DNA of 64,000 bases from Sphingomonas tagetis (GTDB lineage Bacteria; Pseudomonadota; Alphaproteobacteria; Sphingomonadales; Sphingomonadaceae): the NCBI RefSeq assembly GCF_024211275.1, contig NZ_JAMLDX010000013.1, positions 1 through 64,000 on the forward strand. Direction: 5' to 3'. Below the pieces are notes generated by a model. It saw only the letters and a list, made by a program, of their open reading frames with translations. It had not been told where the DNA came from and made no database searches. The translations under genes and the position numbers were made by a program. Below are positions 45,695 through 54,810 of this stretch, piece after piece (the stretch's first letter is position 1; every line of letters begins with the position of its first letter).

Positions 45695-47323
45695 ATGTCC
45701 GATTCATTGCTTGGCCTCGACGAACCCCCGCAGCCGCGCGACCCCAATGCTGGGGCCTATCGCGTGCTCGCGCGCAAATACCGGCCGCAGACCTTTGCCG
45801 AGCTGATCGGGCAGGATGCGATGGTCCAGACGCTGGGCAACGCGATCAAGCGCGACCGGCTGGCGCATGCCTTTCTGCTGACCGGTGTGCGCGGCGTGGG
45901 TAAGACCTCGACCGCGCGGCTGATCGCCAAGGCGCTCAACTGCATCGGCCCGGACGAGCAGGGCGGTCCGACGATCGACCCGTGCGGCGTGTGCGAACCG
46001 TGCCGCGCGATTGCCGAGGGGCGCCATATCGACGTGATCGAGATGGACGCCGCCAGCCATACCGGCGTCGACGACGTGCGCGAGATCATCGATGCGTCGC
46101 GCTATTCGGCGGTCAGCGCACGCTACAAGATCTACATCATCGACGAAGTCCACATGCTGTCCAAGAACGCGTTCAACGCGTTGCTCAAGACGCTCGAAGA
46201 GCCGCCCGGCCATGTGAAATTCCTCTTCGCGACGACCGAGGTGCAGAAGGTGCCGGTGACGGTGCTCTCGCGCTGCCAGCGTTTCGACCTGCGCCGCATT
46301 CCCGCCGAGAAGCTGGCTGCGCATTTCGCCGAGGTGACCGGAAAGGAAGGCGCCGAGGCTGAACCCGAGGCGCTGGCGATGATCGCGCGCGCCGCGGAGG
46401 GCTCGGCGCGTGACGGCCTCTCGATCCTCGATCAGGCGATCGCGCATGCCGGGATCGAGGGCGGCGCGGTCACCGCCGACGCGGTACGCGCGATGCTCGG
46501 CCTGTCCGATCGCAATGCGATCCGCGCGCTGTTCGGGCTCGTCATCGCCGGCGATGCGCCCGGCGCGCTGCAGGCGTTGCGCGATCAATATGATCTGGGC
46601 GTCGATCCGCAGGCGGTGCTCAAGTCGCTGCTCGAGACGGTGCACCGCGTGACGCTGTCGAAGCTCGGCAATGAGGCGATCCCGGGGCAGGCGACGGAGG
46701 AGACTCAGGCGCTCGCCGAATGGGCGGCGAAGCTCGGCTTCCCGGTGCTGCATCGCCTGTGGCAGCTGTTGCTCAAGGGCCATGACGAGGTCGCCCGCGC
46801 CGCGCTGCCGATCGAGGCGTGCGAGATGGCGCTGCTGCGTGTGATTCACGCCTCGACTCTGCCCGATCCCGGTGAGCTGGCGCGCAAGATCGCCGAGGGA
46901 CTACCGGTCGGCGGTCCTGCCGCCTCGACGCCCTCGGCTCCCGCCGAACCGGCTGCGCCGCGCGACCTTGCCGAACTGCTCGACCGGCTCGAAGCGGCCC
47001 ACGACCATCACATCGCGGCGCGCGCGCGCAACCTCGTCCGCATGATTTCGTTCAGCGAACCAGTGATCGAGGTGAGCAGCCGCGGTCTGCCCGCCGATCT
47101 GGTGCGTGATTTCGAGCAGGCCGTGCGCCGCACGCTCGGCAAGCGCTGGTCGGTCAAGGTCACCGACGCGCCCGGCGAAGCGACGCTGGCCGAGGTCATG
47201 GCGGCCGCGGCGCTGGCGGAGCGTGACGCGGTGCTGGCTTCGCCGGTCGTCGCCGCGGCGATCGAAGCATTTCCCGACGCCGAATTGATCGGCTGGAACA
47301 ACGACGCACGGAGGACCGCGTGA
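45695..47323 (+). CDS. dnaX: DNA polymerase III subunit gamma/tau
   Basis: A 542-aa clamp-loader ATPase. Walker A GVRGVGKTSTA, zinc cysteines (NCIGPD and CGVCEPC), Walker B IYIIDEVHML and sensor-type NALLKTLEEPP are intact. The C-terminal third is Ala/Pro-rich then alpha-helical, as in tau. It overlaps ybaB by 4 bases (GTGA). Confidence 0.96.
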   Translation: MSDSLLGLDEPPQPRDPNAGAYRVLARKYRPQTFAELIGQDAMVQTLGNAIKRDRLAHAFLLTGVRGVGKTSTARLIAKALNCIGPDEQGGPTIDPCGVCEPCRAIAEGRHIDVIEMDAASHTGVDDVREIIDASRYSAVSARYKIYIIDEVHMLSKNAFNALLKTLEEPPGHVKFLFATTEVQKVPVTVLSRCQRFDLRRIPAEKLAAHFAEVTGKEGAEAEPEALAMIARAAEGSARDGLSILDQAIAHAGIEGGAVTADAVRAMLGLSDRNAIRALFGLVIAGDAPGALQALRDQYDLGVDPQAVLKSLLETVHRVTLSKLGNEAIPGQATEETQALAEWAAKLGFPVLHRLWQLLLKGHDEVARAALPIEACEMALLRVIHASTLPDPGELARKIAEGLPVGGPAASTPSAPAEPAAPRDLAELLDRLEAAHDHHIAARARNLVRMISFSEPVIEVSSRGLPADLVRDFEQAVRRTLGKRWSVKVTDAPGEATLAEVMAAAALAERDAVLASPVVAAAIEAFPDAELIGWNNDARRTA

Positions 47324-47643
47324 AGAGTATCGAAGACATCATGGCGATGGCGCAGAACGTCCAGAACGAGCTGACCAAGGCGCAGGGCAATCTCGACAAT
47401 ATCGAAGTCGATGGCGTGTCGGGCGGCGGGCTGGTCAAGGTCAAGGCCAGCGCCAAGGGCCGCATCATCGGCGTCGATATCGACGAATCGCTGCTCGCGC
47501 CGAGCGAGAAGCAGATGCTCGAGGACCTGATCGCCGCCGCGCTCAACGACGCACGCGCCAAGGCCGACGCCGCGTCGAACGCGGAAATGACCAAGCTCAC
47601 CAGCGGCTTGCCGCTCCCGCCGGGCTTCAAGCTGCCGTTCTGA
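47320..47643 (+). CDS. ybaB: YbaB/EbfC nucleoid-associated protein
   Basis: A 107-aa DNA-binding dimer protein (MAQNVQNELTKAQGNLDNIE, GLPLPPGFKLPF). It starts with GTG overlapping the dnaX stop. recR, which often follows, is not present here. Confidence 0.95.
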   Translation: MKSIEDIMAMAQNVQNELTKAQGNLDNIEVDGVSGGGLVKVKASAKGRIIGVDIDESLLAPSEKQMLEDLIAAALNDARAKADAASNAEMTKLTSGLPLPPGFKLPF

Positions 47644-47713
47644 ACATTTCACAACGGGAACAATCTATTTGGCGTCCGCGTTTCGCCGCCAATGTTCCAG
47701 TTGGAGATGCGAA

Positions 47714-48007
47714 ATGGCTGAAGAACGGATTGTCGAGCGCGACGACGGCGTGACCGCCGAGCGCGTGACCGAGCGTACCGGCGGCGGCACCACCACCGTG
47801 ATCGAGCGCAGGGGCGGCGGCGGCGGACTGATCCTGGGCATCATCGCCCTGATCATCGTCGTGGTCGGCGCCTTCTACTTCCTGAGCGAAGGCAGCAGCG
47901 AAAGCCGCAAGGACGACGCCATCGCCGAAGCGGCGAAGAGCGTGGGTGACACCGCCGAAAAGGCCGGCGATGCGATCGACAAGGCGGTGCCGGCGGAGAA
48001 GAAGTAA
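47714..48007 (+). CDS. 97-aa single-span membrane protein
   Basis: The N-terminus is charged (ERIVERDDGVTAERVTERT), then Gly-rich, then one transmembrane helix (GLILGIIALIIVVVGAFYFL), and the tail is Lys/Ala/Asp-rich. GGAGA precedes the ATG at 47714. I do not recognise the family; the layout suggests a small inner-membrane protein with an exposed acidic/basic tail. Confidence 0.65.
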   Translation: MAEERIVERDDGVTAERVTERTGGGTTTVIERRGGGGGLILGIIALIIVVVGAFYFLSEGSSESRKDDAIAEAAKSVGDTAEKAGDAIDKAVPAEKK

Positions 48008-48015
48008 GCTCTGAT

Positions 48016-48039
48016 TCCCCTCCCGCTTGCGGGAGGGGA
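48016..48039. repeat. stem-loop between convergent genes
   Basis: An 11-bp perfect stem (48016-48026 with 48029-48039) lies between the 97-aa membrane protein and mtgA. There is no T tract on either strand, so it is a barrier or mRNA end structure rather than a textbook terminator. Confidence 0.5.
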
Positions 48040-48041
48040 GG

Positions 48042-48746
48042 CTAACGAAGGCAGGCGTCCAGCCCGTCGCGCTGAACCACGCCGACGCGCGCGGCGATCG
48101 AATTGCCGTAACGGCGGGTGAAGCCCTTGGGGGCGGCGCCCGCCCTTTTCTTGGGCAGCGGCAGCACCGCCGCGATCCGCGCCGCCTCGGCCCGCGTCAG
48201 ATTGCCCGCGCCATGCCGGAAATAACGCTGCGCTCCGGCCTCGACGCCATAGGTGCCGATGCCGGTCTCGGCGACGTTGAGATAGACTTCCATGATCCGC
48301 TTCTTGGGCCAGATCAGCTCGATCAGCACCGTGAAATACGCTTCGAGCGCCTTGCGGAAATAGCCGCCGCCCTGCCACAGGAAGACGTTTTTCGCGGTCT
48401 GCTGGCTGATCGTCGATCCGCCGCGCAGCACCTTGCCGCCCTTGGCATTGCGGTACATCGCCGCCGCGATCGAATCATAATCGAACCCGCCATGTGAGCA
48501 GAAGCTCGAATCCTCCGCCGCGATCGCCGCGCGCGGCATGTCGGCGTCGATCTTGTCCAGCGAGCGCCAGCTCTTGGTCACGCCATGCCCGCCGAGCAGG
48601 TCGCCCGCCATCGTCCAGGTGAAGGGCGGAGGGACGAAGCGGTAAGCCGTCACCATCACCAGCGACAGCGCGACGAACGCCAGAATCGCCTTGCCCGTCC
48701 ACATGACGAGCCGGCGGCCCCAGCGCCGTGGCTGCACCCTCGCCAA
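48042..48746 (-). CDS. mtgA: monofunctional peptidoglycan glycosyltransferase
   Basis: A 234-aa GT51 enzyme that polymerises lipid II. One N-terminal transmembrane helix, catalytic AAEDSSFCSHGGFD with Glu, and GGSTISQQTAKN are present, and KKRIMEVYLNVAE is the later family motif. No transpeptidase domain. Confidence 0.94.
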   Translation of the reverse strand: MARVQPRRWGRRLVMWTGKAILAFVALSLVMVTAYRFVPPPFTWTMAGDLLGGHGVTKSWRSLDKIDADMPRAAIAAEDSSFCSHGGFDYDSIAAAMYRNAKGGKVLRGGSTISQQTAKNVFLWQGGGYFRKALEAYFTVLIELIWPKKRIMEVYLNVAETGIGTYGVEAGAQRYFRHGAGNLTRAEAARIAAVLPLPKKRAGAAPKGFTRRYGNSIAARVGVVQRDGLDACLR

Positions 48747-48765
48747 TGCCGCCCCCGCTTGGCCG

Positions 48766-49668
48766 TCAGGCGGGAAGCAGACGGCGGTCGCCCGCCAGAC
48801 GCATCATCGCGCGCTGCAGCTTCTCGAACGCGCGCACCTCGATCTGGCGCACGCGCTCGCGGCTGACACCATAGACCTGCGACAGCTCTTCGAGCGTCTT
48901 GGGATCGTCGGTCAGCCGGCGCTCGGTCAGGATGTGCTTCTCGCGCTCGTTGAGCTCGTCCATCGCCTCGGTCAGCATGGTGTGGCGGACGTCCGCCTCC
49001 TGCGCGTCGGCAACGACCGTATCCTGCAACGGGGCATCGTCCTGCAGCCAATCCTGCCACTGGCCCTCGCCATCCTCGCGCATCGGCACGTTGAGCGACG
49101 TGTCGCCGCCCATCGCCATGCGGCGGTTCATCGACGTGACCTCGTCCTCGGTCACGCCCAGATCCTTGGCGATCTTGGCGAGATGCTCGGGGGAGAGGTC
49201 GCCATCCTCGAACGCGTCGAGCTTGGCCTTCATCCGGCGCAGGTTGAAGAACAGCTTCTTCTGCGCGGCGGTGGTGCCCATCTTCACCAGGCTCCACGAG
49301 CGCAGGATGAACTCCTGGATCGAGGCGCGAATCCACCACATCGCATAGGTGGCAAGGCGGAATCCGCGGTCGGGCTCGAACTTCTTCACACCCTGCATCA
49401 AGCCGATATTGCCCTCGGAGATCAGCTCGCTGACGGGGAGGCCATAGCCGCGATAACCCATCGCGATCTTCGCCACGAGGCGCAGATGCGAGGTTACCAG
49501 CTGGGCCGCGGCCTCCGGATCGCCATGCTCCTGAAAGCGCTTGGCGAGCATATATTCCTGCTCGGGCGCCAGGATCGGAAACTTCTTGATCTCGGCCAGA
49601 TAGCGATTGAGGCTCTGCTCACCGCCAAGCGCGGGGATCGTCGCGGGGACGTTGCTTCCGCTTGCCAT
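48766..49668 (-). CDS. rpoH: RNA polymerase sigma-32 (heat shock) factor
   Basis: A 300-aa sigma factor. The RpoH box QKKLFFNLR, region 2 (SEGNIGLMQGVKKFEPDRGFRLATYAMWWI) and region 4 (GVSRERVRQIEVRAFEKL) are present. GGGAG precedes the ATG. It lies 67 bp downstream of rluD in the same direction, a conserved alphaproteobacterial order. Confidence 0.95.
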   Translation of the reverse strand: MASGSNVPATIPALGGEQSLNRYLAEIKKFPILAPEQEYMLAKRFQEHGDPEAAAQLVTSHLRLVAKIAMGYRGYGLPVSELISEGNIGLMQGVKKFEPDRGFRLATYAMWWIRASIQEFILRSWSLVKMGTTAAQKKLFFNLRRMKAKLDAFEDGDLSPEHLAKIAKDLGVTEDEVTSMNRRMAMGGDTSLNVPMREDGEGQWQDWLQDDAPLQDTVVADAQEADVRHTMLTEAMDELNEREKHILTERRLTDDPKTLEELSQVYGVSRERVRQIEVRAFEKLQRAMMRLAGDRRLLPA

Positions 49669-49735
49669 GATCTACTTACTCCCTTTTTCGTTGGGCTGTG
49701 CGTCCCTGTCAGGCGACGCGGCCGGGGGCGACTCT

Positions 49736-50683
49736 CTATACGACGAGCCTGTTGAACAGTTCCTGCATATCGGCAGGCATGCTGCTTTCGAAAGCCAAAG
49801 CGTGGCCATTTATGGGATGAATAAACCCCAGATGCGCCGCGTGTAAGGCCTGTCGTTGGAAACCCAGGGTTTCCAGGACCTCTCGGTGTTCTTTCTTCGT
49901 TCTACCATAAACCGGGTCGCCGATCAACGGATGGCCGATCGACGCCATATGCACGCGCACCTGATGCGTGCGCCCCGTCTCCAGCCGGCACTCGACCAGC
50001 GCGGCCTCGAACAGCGGCTTGACCAGTGTCCAGTGAGTCACCGCGCGCTTGCCGCCGGACACGATCGCCATCTTCTTGCGGTTCTGCGGCGATCGCGCAA
50101 GCGGTGCGTCGATCGTCCCGCCTGACGTTTTCGGTCGGCTCGACACGATCGCCTGATAGCGCCGGTCGATCGAATGCGCCTTGAACTGGCGGGCCAGGCC
50201 GACATGCGCGCGGTCGGTCTTGGCCGCGACCATCAGGCCGGACGTGTCCTTGTCGATGCGGTGGACGATCCCCGGCCGCGCGACCCCGCCGATGCCCGAC
50301 AGGCTGCCCTGACAGTGGTGGAGCAGCGCGTTGACCAGCGTGCCGTCGAAATTGCCCGCGGCGGGATGGACGACCAGCCCCGCCTGCTTGTCGATCACGA
50401 TCAGATGCTCGTCCTCGAACGCGATGTTCAGGGCGATATCCTGCGCCTCGTTATGCGCGGGTTCTGGCTCGGGCACGTTCAGCGTGAACAGCGCGCCGCC
50501 CGGCGCCTTCTTCTTGGGATCGCGCACCTGCCCGTCGGGGCCGGTGACGTTACCGGTCGAGATCAGCGCCTTGATGCGCTCGCGCGAGAGGGTGGGGAGC
50601 GCGTCGGCCAATGCGCGGTCGAGCCGCCATCCGTCAGCCGTGTTCGCGATCCGCGCTTCGAGTGTGGCAACCCCCCGGTCCAT
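49736..50683 (-). CDS. rluD: RluD-like 23S rRNA pseudouridine synthase
   Basis: A 315-aa enzyme with an N-terminal S4 domain (RLDRALADALPTLSRERIKALI), the catalytic HRIDKDTSG and GRTHQVRVH. The start at 50683 fits the family; longer frames run back into unrelated sequence. It is only 19 bp from the divergent JAMM gene. Confidence 0.9.
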   Translation of the reverse strand: MDRGVATLEARIANTADGWRLDRALADALPTLSRERIKALISTGNVTGPDGQVRDPKKKAPGGALFTLNVPEPEPAHNEAQDIALNIAFEDEHLIVIDKQAGLVVHPAAGNFDGTLVNALLHHCQGSLSGIGGVARPGIVHRIDKDTSGLMVAAKTDRAHVGLARQFKAHSIDRRYQAIVSSRPKTSGGTIDAPLARSPQNRKKMAIVSGGKRAVTHWTLVKPLFEAALVECRLETGRTHQVRVHMASIGHPLIGDPVYGRTKKEHREVLETLGFQRQALHAAHLGFIHPINGHALAFESSMPADMQELFNRLVV

Positions 50684-50702
50684 TCTGGTAGGCGAGATGG
50701 GG

Positions 50703-51107
50703 ATGGCGATCACGATTTCAAGCTGTGTTATCGAACTAATCCAGCAGGCCGCTGCCGAGGCGCTGCCCGAGGAAGCGTGCGGGCTGTTGTTCGGGACGGG
50801 CGGGCACCTCGGGCGGGCGAGCGTGACCGCCAACGTCGCCGCCGATCCGCGCCGCCATTTCGAGATCGATGCGGCGGCGCTGTTCGCGGCGTTGCGCGCC
50901 GAGCGCGGCGGGGGCGAGCGCCTCGCCGGCTATTGGCATTCGCACCCGGGCGGCGACGCCGATCCCTCTGCGACCGACGCGGCAATGGCCGTGCCCGACG
51001 GCAAGCTCTGGCTGATCGTGGCGAACGAGACGCTCAAGCTCTGGCGTGCGGTCGAAAATGGCGCGCGGCATGGCCGGTTCGATCCCGTCGCGTTCGATGT
51101 TCGCTGA
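50703..51107 (+). CDS. JAMM/MPN+ metalloprotease
   Basis: A 134-aa prokaryotic JAB-domain protease. The zinc site is complete: Glu in LPEEACGLLFG (23-24) and H79-S-H81-P followed by Ser89 and Asp92 in YWHSHPGGDADPSATD. Prokaryotic JAMM proteins cleave sulfur-carrier tails or ubiquitin-like fusions, but no such partner or E1 gene is nearby. The ATG at 50703 is preferred because GGCGAG is well spaced; one at 50697 is possible. Confidence 0.88.
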   Translation: MAITISSCVIELIQQAAAEALPEEACGLLFGTGGHLGRASVTANVAADPRRHFEIDAAALFAALRAERGGGERLAGYWHSHPGGDADPSATDAAMAVPDGKLWLIVANETLKLWRAVENGARHGRFDPVAFDVR

Positions 51108-51178
51108 CGGGAGCAACGTCCGTTGCACCCGAGCACGCGCCATGCTTCGATGCCATCGTGCATTCGAGGGGGGACAGC

Positions 51179-51523
51179 ATGAGCAAAGGTGGGGCAGGGC
51201 GAGTTCGGGGCATCGTGGTGGCAGCAGCGGCCGTGGCGGGCCTCTTGGCGAGCGCGCCGGCAACCGCTCAGGACGTTCACAACGAGATCATTCAGCGGCT
51301 CGACCGGATCGAGAAGCTGCTTCGCGCGGGGCCGAGTGGCGGAGAATCGAGTGAAGGCGTGCGTTCCATCGCCGATTTTTATTGTTCGCCCAGTCGCGAC
51401 TGCGGCGATCGGGCAAAGGTGTTTTGCGTCAAGGCCGGATTCAGCGCGGGGGTCGTTTCTCGAACGGAGCGGGCGGGCTATAGCGGCGACGTCAGGGCCC
51501 TGGAAGTCACCTGCGTGCGCTGA
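51179..51523 (+). CDS. small secreted Cys-containing protein
   Basis: A 114-aa protein with a signal peptide ending APATAQ. A short helix (NEIIQRLDRIEKLLRAG) follows, then a domain with four Cys (YCSPSRDC, FCVKAGF, VTCVR), which could form two disulfides. GAGGGGGGA precedes the ATG. Family unknown. Confidence 0.68.
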   Translation: MSKGGAGRVRGIVVAAAAVAGLLASAPATAQDVHNEIIQRLDRIEKLLRAGPSGGESSEGVRSIADFYCSPSRDCGDRAKVFCVKAGFSAGVVSRTERAGYSGDVRALEVTCVR

Positions 51524-51589
51524 CCGCGTCCTCGCGGAACGTTCCGCCCCCGCAACACGTTGACGAGTCTCTGATTACGGAGACTCGCC

Positions 51590-51736
51590 ATGTTGTGGAC
51601 CATCGCCGTCATCCTGCTGATCCTGTGGCTGCTGGGCTTTTCGCTCAACGTCGCGGGCGGGGTCATCCATCTGCTGCTCGTCGTCGCGCTGATCGTGATC
51701 GTCGTGCAGTTCCTGCGCGGCCGCCGCGGCGTCTGA
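51590..51736 (+). CDS. lmo0937-type small membrane protein
   Basis: A 48-aa protein with two hydrophobic helices (LWTIAVILLILWLLGF and GVIHLLLVVALIVIVVQFL) and the end GRRGV. It matches the widespread lmo0937 family pattern of a Gly-rich turn between two helices. Function unknown, often stress-linked. Confidence 0.7.
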   Translation: MLWTIAVILLILWLLGFSLNVAGGVIHLLLVVALIVIVVQFLRGRRGV

Positions 51737-51802
51737 CCGTTCCGGCATTGCCAGCCCAGCGGTGCTGCGCCAAAAGGCCCGGCATCAACTGGAGCGCATC
51801 GC

Positions 51803-52444
51803 TTGAACATCTCGCCGACCGATTTTGCCAGCCTGCTCTGCTCGCGCCTGTGCCATGATTTGCTGAGCCCGGTGGGCGCGCTCAACAACGGGCTCGAGCT
51901 GCTCGCCGACGAGCATGACCCGGAAATGCGCCAGCGCTGCCTCGAACTGCTCGCCGACAGCGCCAAGGCGAGCGCCAACAAACTCAAATTCTTCCGCCTC
52001 GCCTTCGGCGCGGCCGGCGGCTTCGGCGACACCGTCGATACGCGCGAGGCGCAGGCGGCGATCGAGGGGCTGTTCGGCGACAATCACCGCGTCAGCATCG
52101 GCTGGATGGTCGAGGATCCGGTGCTGCCCAAACAGGCGATCAAGGTGCTGCTCAACCTCGCGCTGATCGGCGGCGACGCGCTGGTGCGCGGCGGCCAGCT
52201 CGACATCGGTGCCGAGGCGCATGACGGCGCTGTCGAGATCGTGGTGCGCGCCACCGGCCCACGCATCGTGCTCGACCAGGAATTGCGCGGCGCGCTGACT
52301 GGCGAGACGGGCGACGGCGCCGTGACCCCGCGCGCCGCCGCCGCCTATCTGGTGCAGCAGCTGGTGGCGCAGGGCGAGGGCGAGCTGCAGGTCTCGCCCC
52401 CTGACGCCGAAGTGCTGCTGTTCGGAGCGGCGTTCCGGGCCTGA
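51803..52444 (+). CDS. chpT: ChpT-like histidine phosphotransferase
   Basis: A 213-aa dimeric phosphotransferase of the CckA-ChpT-CtrA relay that controls the cell cycle or motility in alphaproteobacteria. The phosphorylated His18 is in LCSRLCHDLLSPVGA; a degenerate HATPase-like domain follows (LNLALIGGDALVRGG) without ATP-binding motifs, as in ChpT. The start is a TTG at 51803. It overlaps the next gene by one base. Confidence 0.9.
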   Translation: MNISPTDFASLLCSRLCHDLLSPVGALNNGLELLADEHDPEMRQRCLELLADSAKASANKLKFFRLAFGAAGGFGDTVDTREAQAAIEGLFGDNHRVSIGWMVEDPVLPKQAIKVLLNLALIGGDALVRGGQLDIGAEAHDGAVEIVVRATGPRIVLDQELRGALTGETGDGAVTPRAAAAYLVQQLVAQGEGELQVSPPDAEVLLFGAAFRA

Positions 52445-52791
52445 TGGGCGCTGAGACGGTCGCAATCACCGCACGGGCGCGCAAGCGGCGCAAGATCGTC
52501 GATCATTTCTGCGCGCAGCACGCGGTCACCCCCTATGACACGATCCTCTACCAACCGCCGCTGCCGCTGAAGGCGGCGTTCGAGGCGATGCTGTCCGAGC
52601 GGCTGATCCGCAAGGAGGGCCATGCCTTTTACTGGCTCGACCTCAACGCGCTCGACGCCGCGGTCGAACGCCGCCGCCGCAAGCTGGTGCCCGTGGCGAT
52701 CGTCGTGGCTCTCGTGCTCGCGATCGTGGCGATGACCTTCTACACCGACGCCACACCGCCGATCCCGGGCGAAGCGTTCAGCCGACGCTGA
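52444..52791 (+). CDS. tail-anchored protein, paralogue A
   Basis: A 115-aa protein. The N-terminal soluble part ends in YWLDLNALDAAVERRRR and is followed by one transmembrane helix (LVPVAIVVALVLAIVAMTF). The soluble part (HFCAQHAVTP, AFEAML, LIRKEGHAFYW) matches paralogue B at 54811-55122 across its length, and the pattern resembles a small winged helix. It starts at the chpT stop (TGATG), so it is co-translated with chpT. Function unknown. Its end overlaps the convergent reductase gene by 14 bases. Confidence 0.7.
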   Translation: MGAETVAITARARKRRKIVDHFCAQHAVTPYDTILYQPPLPLKAAFEAMLSERLIRKEGHAFYWLDLNALDAAVERRRRKLVPVAIVVALVLAIVAMTFYTDATPPIPGEAFSRR

Positions 52792-53944
52792 ACGTCAGCC
52801 CCGCATTCGCCTTCAGTCGCTCGATCAGCGGCGCCGCCATCAGCGCCCCAGGCGTCCACACGCCCCCTCCACCATCGACGTCGCGGATCAGGCACAGTGC
52901 CGCCTCGGCGATCATCTTGCTGGTCGAGCCATAGCCGGGATCGCGGTCGCCGGTGACGGTGGCGGTCAGCCGGTCGCCCGAAGGCATTTCGGCGATGAAG
53001 TCGATCTCATAGAATCCCGCCTCGCGCTCGGCCTTCGAAGGCCCTTCGCCGGGTGCCGGTCCCTTGTCCGAATTCATCGGGTTGAGCTTCGAGATCGCCT
53101 CCGCCGCCGCCTTGCCGATATCCCCCAGTCCCGGCGCGACCATCATCTCGTCATAGCGGAAGTCCCGGCCATAGGGGTGGTGGGCAAGGAAGTTGGTGCG
53201 GTGGATATTCTTGGTGTTGATCACCGCCATCATGAACGGCGCGACCCAGCCGCCGACCGCCTCGTCATATTCGGGCATCATGCCCTTGGGCTGGTCCGGC
53301 CCCTCGAAGCCGGGTGTCAGCGCGAACGGATCGAGCAAGGTCTTGAACACCGCCGGGTTCTTCGCCGCCGCCGCTGCGGTCGCCTTGCCGCTGGCGAAGG
53401 TGCCGCCGGAAAACGTGCCCTGCATCTTGCGCACCCGGCCCTTAACCCGCGGCGCCGGTTCGCCGAACTTCGCCGTCGCCGCGTGCTGCACGGTCCACAC
53501 GCCAAGGTCGAACGGGATCGAATCGAACCCGCATGAAAACACGATCCGCGCGCCGCTCGCCTTGGCGGCGGCGTCGTGCTGCGCGATCATGTCGTGCATC
53601 CAGTTGGGCTCGCCGCACAGGTCGACATAGCCGGTGCCGGTCTCGACACAGGCGGCGACGAGGTCGCTGCCGTAAAGCTGGTACGGCCCGACGGTCGAGA
53701 TGATCACCCGCGCCCGGGCGGCGAGCGCGCGCAGGCTGGCAGGGTCGTCGGCATTGGCCGTCAGCAGCGGGGTGTCGGCGGGCGCGCCGATCTCGTCGCG
53801 CACCTGCTCCAGCTTGGACAGCGAGCGCGCCGCCATCGCCCATTTGACGCTGCCATCGGCGTAGCGCTGGCCGAGATATTCGGCGACGAGGCGTCCGGTG
53901 AAGCCGGTCGCGCCATAGACGATCAGGTCGAGCTCGCGTGCCAT
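52778..53944 (-). CDS. saccharopine dehydrogenase-like/trans-acting enoyl reductase
   Basis: A 388-aa protein with an N-terminal Rossmann motif (LDLIVYGATGFTGRLVAEYL) and DLCGEPNWMHDMI. It belongs to the family that includes mycobacterial trans-acting enoyl reductase. In other bacteria the substrate is mostly unknown. It stands as the last gene of a minus-strand pair with the HPP gene. Confidence 0.86.
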   Translation of the reverse strand: MARELDLIVYGATGFTGRLVAEYLGQRYADGSVKWAMAARSLSKLEQVRDEIGAPADTPLLTANADDPASLRALAARARVIISTVGPYQLYGSDLVAACVETGTGYVDLCGEPNWMHDMIAQHDAAAKASGARIVFSCGFDSIPFDLGVWTVQHAATAKFGEPAPRVKGRVRKMQGTFSGGTFASGKATAAAAAKNPAVFKTLLDPFALTPGFEGPDQPKGMMPEYDEAVGGWVAPFMMAVINTKNIHRTNFLAHHPYGRDFRYDEMMVAPGLGDIGKAAAEAISKLNPMNSDKGPAPGEGPSKAEREAGFYEIDFIAEMPSGDRLTATVTGDRDPGYGSTSKMIAEAALCLIRDVDGGGGVWTPGALMAAPLIERLKANAGLTFSVG

Positions 53945-54027
53945 GTTATCCGCTCCTGTGTCCGTACCGCGCTTTCAAAGCGGGTTATAAGCCACAGGGG
54001 GAGCAGACGCGACCGCCTATTGCAAGC

Positions 54028-54693
54028 CTAGCGCTTCGTCCGCGCCAGCGCGTGCGCTTCGGCCTTCGACAACAGCACGTCGAGGTCCTCGCGGCTGATG
54101 TCGAAACTGTCGGGCAGTTCCGCCAGCGCGGCGTCGATATCCTCGAGATGAAAGCCCGGCGGCGGCGCGGCGGGGGCGGGTTCGTGCGGGTAGGTGTGAC
54201 CCGACATGCGGTGGAAGAACATGCCGAGCGAGACGATCGCGATCGAGTTCAATGCGACCGGCGCAAAGGCGAAGGCATAGCCCGCGGCGTGGATCGCCTC
54301 GCTGCCGATCACCGCGGTCAGCGCCGCCGCGCCGCCCGGCGGGTGGAGGCAGCGGCACAGCGACATCAGTGCGATCGCGCCGCCGACCGCAACCCCGGCG
54401 GCGATCATCGGGTCGGGGATCGCCTTGAACGCGGCGATTCCGGCGAGCGCGGACAGCGTGTTGCCGCCGACCACCGGCCATGGCTGGGCGAGCGGGGAGG
54501 CGGGGACCGCGAAGATCAGCACCGCCGACGCCCCGATCGGCGCGACGATCAGCGGCAAATCGGCAACCGGCAAAGGAATCTCGGTACAGATGACCATGGT
54601 GAGCGCCAGGCACACCGCCGCCCCGATGCACGCGACCAGCCGGTCGATCGGCCGCGCACCGGCAAGGATGGGTTTGAAGATGCGGAAGGGCAT
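54028..54693 (-). CDS. HPP-family membrane protein
   Basis: A 221-aa protein with four to five transmembrane helices and the family signature CLHPPGGAAALTAVIG. Plant and cyanobacterial members transport nitrite in plastids; bacterial roles are mostly unknown. A C-terminal soluble tail of about 60 residues follows. The start at 54693 is chosen because the first helix follows soon after; an ATG at 54765 would add 24 residues. Confidence 0.85.
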   Translation of the reverse strand: MPFRIFKPILAGARPIDRLVACIGAAVCLALTMVICTEIPLPVADLPLIVAPIGASAVLIFAVPASPLAQPWPVVGGNTLSALAGIAAFKAIPDPMIAAGVAVGGAIALMSLCRCLHPPGGAAALTAVIGSEAIHAAGYAFAFAPVALNSIAIVSLGMFFHRMSGHTYPHEPAPAAPPPGFHLEDIDAALAELPDSFDISREDLDVLLSKAEAHALARTKR

Positions 54694-54810
54694 GGCGGGG
54701 GCTTTAGGCGCGTGGAGCAAGTTGCCGGGAACAGGGGATTCTTTCGGGCGATGAAGCTGAGTCATCGGACCGCCCTTGAAAGGCTGCGAACAGCCCCCGA
54801 CAATCACGGC

